A stretch of 54,958 nucleotides of DNA from a virus. This document shows positions 54,759 to 54,958 of this stretch, piece by piece. How positions within the stretch are numbered: position 1 is the first letter of the stretch; the number at the start of each line of letters is the position of its first letter. A program made the translations under genes and the position numbers. The DNA lies in IMG/VR virus record IMGVR_UViG_3300025480_000005, positions 1-54,958 of that record. The stretch is one strand, 5' to 3'. The notes beneath the pieces were generated by a model. That model was not told the origin of the DNA, searched no databases, and saw only the letters and a list, made by a program, of their open reading frames with translations.

Positions 54759-54958
54759 CTACTGCGCCGTGAGGATAGTCGTTAGCTGCGCGGAGGTCAT
54801 CTGCTGAGTTGGAGGCGAGCCGTTCGAGGGATGCGTGTGATTATTGAACAGGGCCTCAAACGCGGCGGTGACCAGACGACTGACTTTCTCCGTCGCGGCA
54901 GTGCCCGCGATGACCACTCCACCGGATTCATTCAGCGTGAGGGTGACCGTCTTCGCGA
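54759..54958 (-). CDS. Baseplate spike-like protein, 5-prime end off the window
   Basis: The last 65 codons of a gene that continues beyond the right edge read KTVTLTLNESGGVVIAGTAA, TEKVSRLVTAAFEALFNNHTH, then PSNGSPPTQQMTSAQLTTIL. The NNHTHPS motif and beta-strand/VTAAF pattern are typical of the C-terminus of phage baseplate spike proteins (gpV/gp45-like), where the His of HTHP binds metal. Stop TAG at 54759-54761. Confidence 0.65.
   Translation of the reverse strand, partial: AKTVTLTLNESGGVVIAGTAATEKVSRLVTAAFEALFNNHTHPSNGSPPTQQMTSAQLTTILTAQ

Noticed and set aside
1-54958. A circular complete genome
   Set aside because: Joining the two window ends does not continue either of the cut genes in frame, and the tail sheath, tube and tape-measure genes are missing.

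Overview
This window is most of the genome of a tailed phage, or an intact prophage, with a contractile tail (a gpJ-like and a gp25-like baseplate protein are present). Its host is probably an alphaproteobacterium of the Rhizobiales type. That guess rests on GC-rich coding sequence, many GTG starts, a DUF2184-like capsid, a DUF1073-like portal and small phage proteins of kinds common in that order. No rRNA, tRNA or CRISPR array was seen. Both ends cut genes. The tail sheath, tube and tape-measure genes are absent and presumably lie outside the window.

Layout. From about 24.3 kb down to 1 the late genes run on the minus strand: putative small terminase, large terminase, portal, Mu F-like head protein, protease/scaffold, decoration protein, major capsid protein, head-tail proteins, then surface and depolymerase-like proteins (a TIM-barrel glycosidase and a beta-helix protein). 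From the right edge to 42.1 kb a second minus-strand block holds the baseplate, tail fibre and spike, and lysis genes (GH25 lysozyme, RlpA-like protein, membrane and holin-like proteins, class 3 lipase, outer-membrane-like protein). Between them, 37.5-42.0 kb is a tightly coupled plus-strand early operon (RecE-like exonuclease, RecT-like annealing protein, small proteins). It diverges from a minus-strand early operon at 37.4-28.6 kb (regulator, RusA resolvase, MT-A70 methylase, RNase H, nuclease, ParB-methylase fusion).

Two features stand out. First, the Mu F-like head protein contains a complete intein, and about 90 percent of that intein is overlapped on the opposite strand by an open reading frame for a helix-turn-helix plus Vsr/EDxHD-like homing endonuclease. 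Second, the accessory region at 20-33 kb holds five inverted-repeat-bounded elements (A-E). All share ends of the form CATGCTTATCCGGTT (CGGG in E). Only E carries a transposase (IS1595/ISXO2-like), with three passenger genes. A-D carry only one to three small phage-like genes. C has a perfect 8-bp target duplication, and removing C with one copy of the duplication restores a clean gene. D has a 7-of-8 duplication and also restores a continuous frame. A and E separate the two halves of further genes. The cargo start codon in B, C and D lies in a conserved ATGTTGACG element just inside the repeat, so these behave like self-contained expression cassettes.

Signs of decay or other mobile DNA include an HD-hydrolase gene split by about 220 bp, an amber codon inside another moron-like gene (these two share their 3-prime ends and a 5-prime motif), a one-base frameshift at the terminase C-terminus and a GIY-YIG nuclease fragment. 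Everything here was read by eye from the sequence; no similarity search was run, so family names rest on motif recognition.
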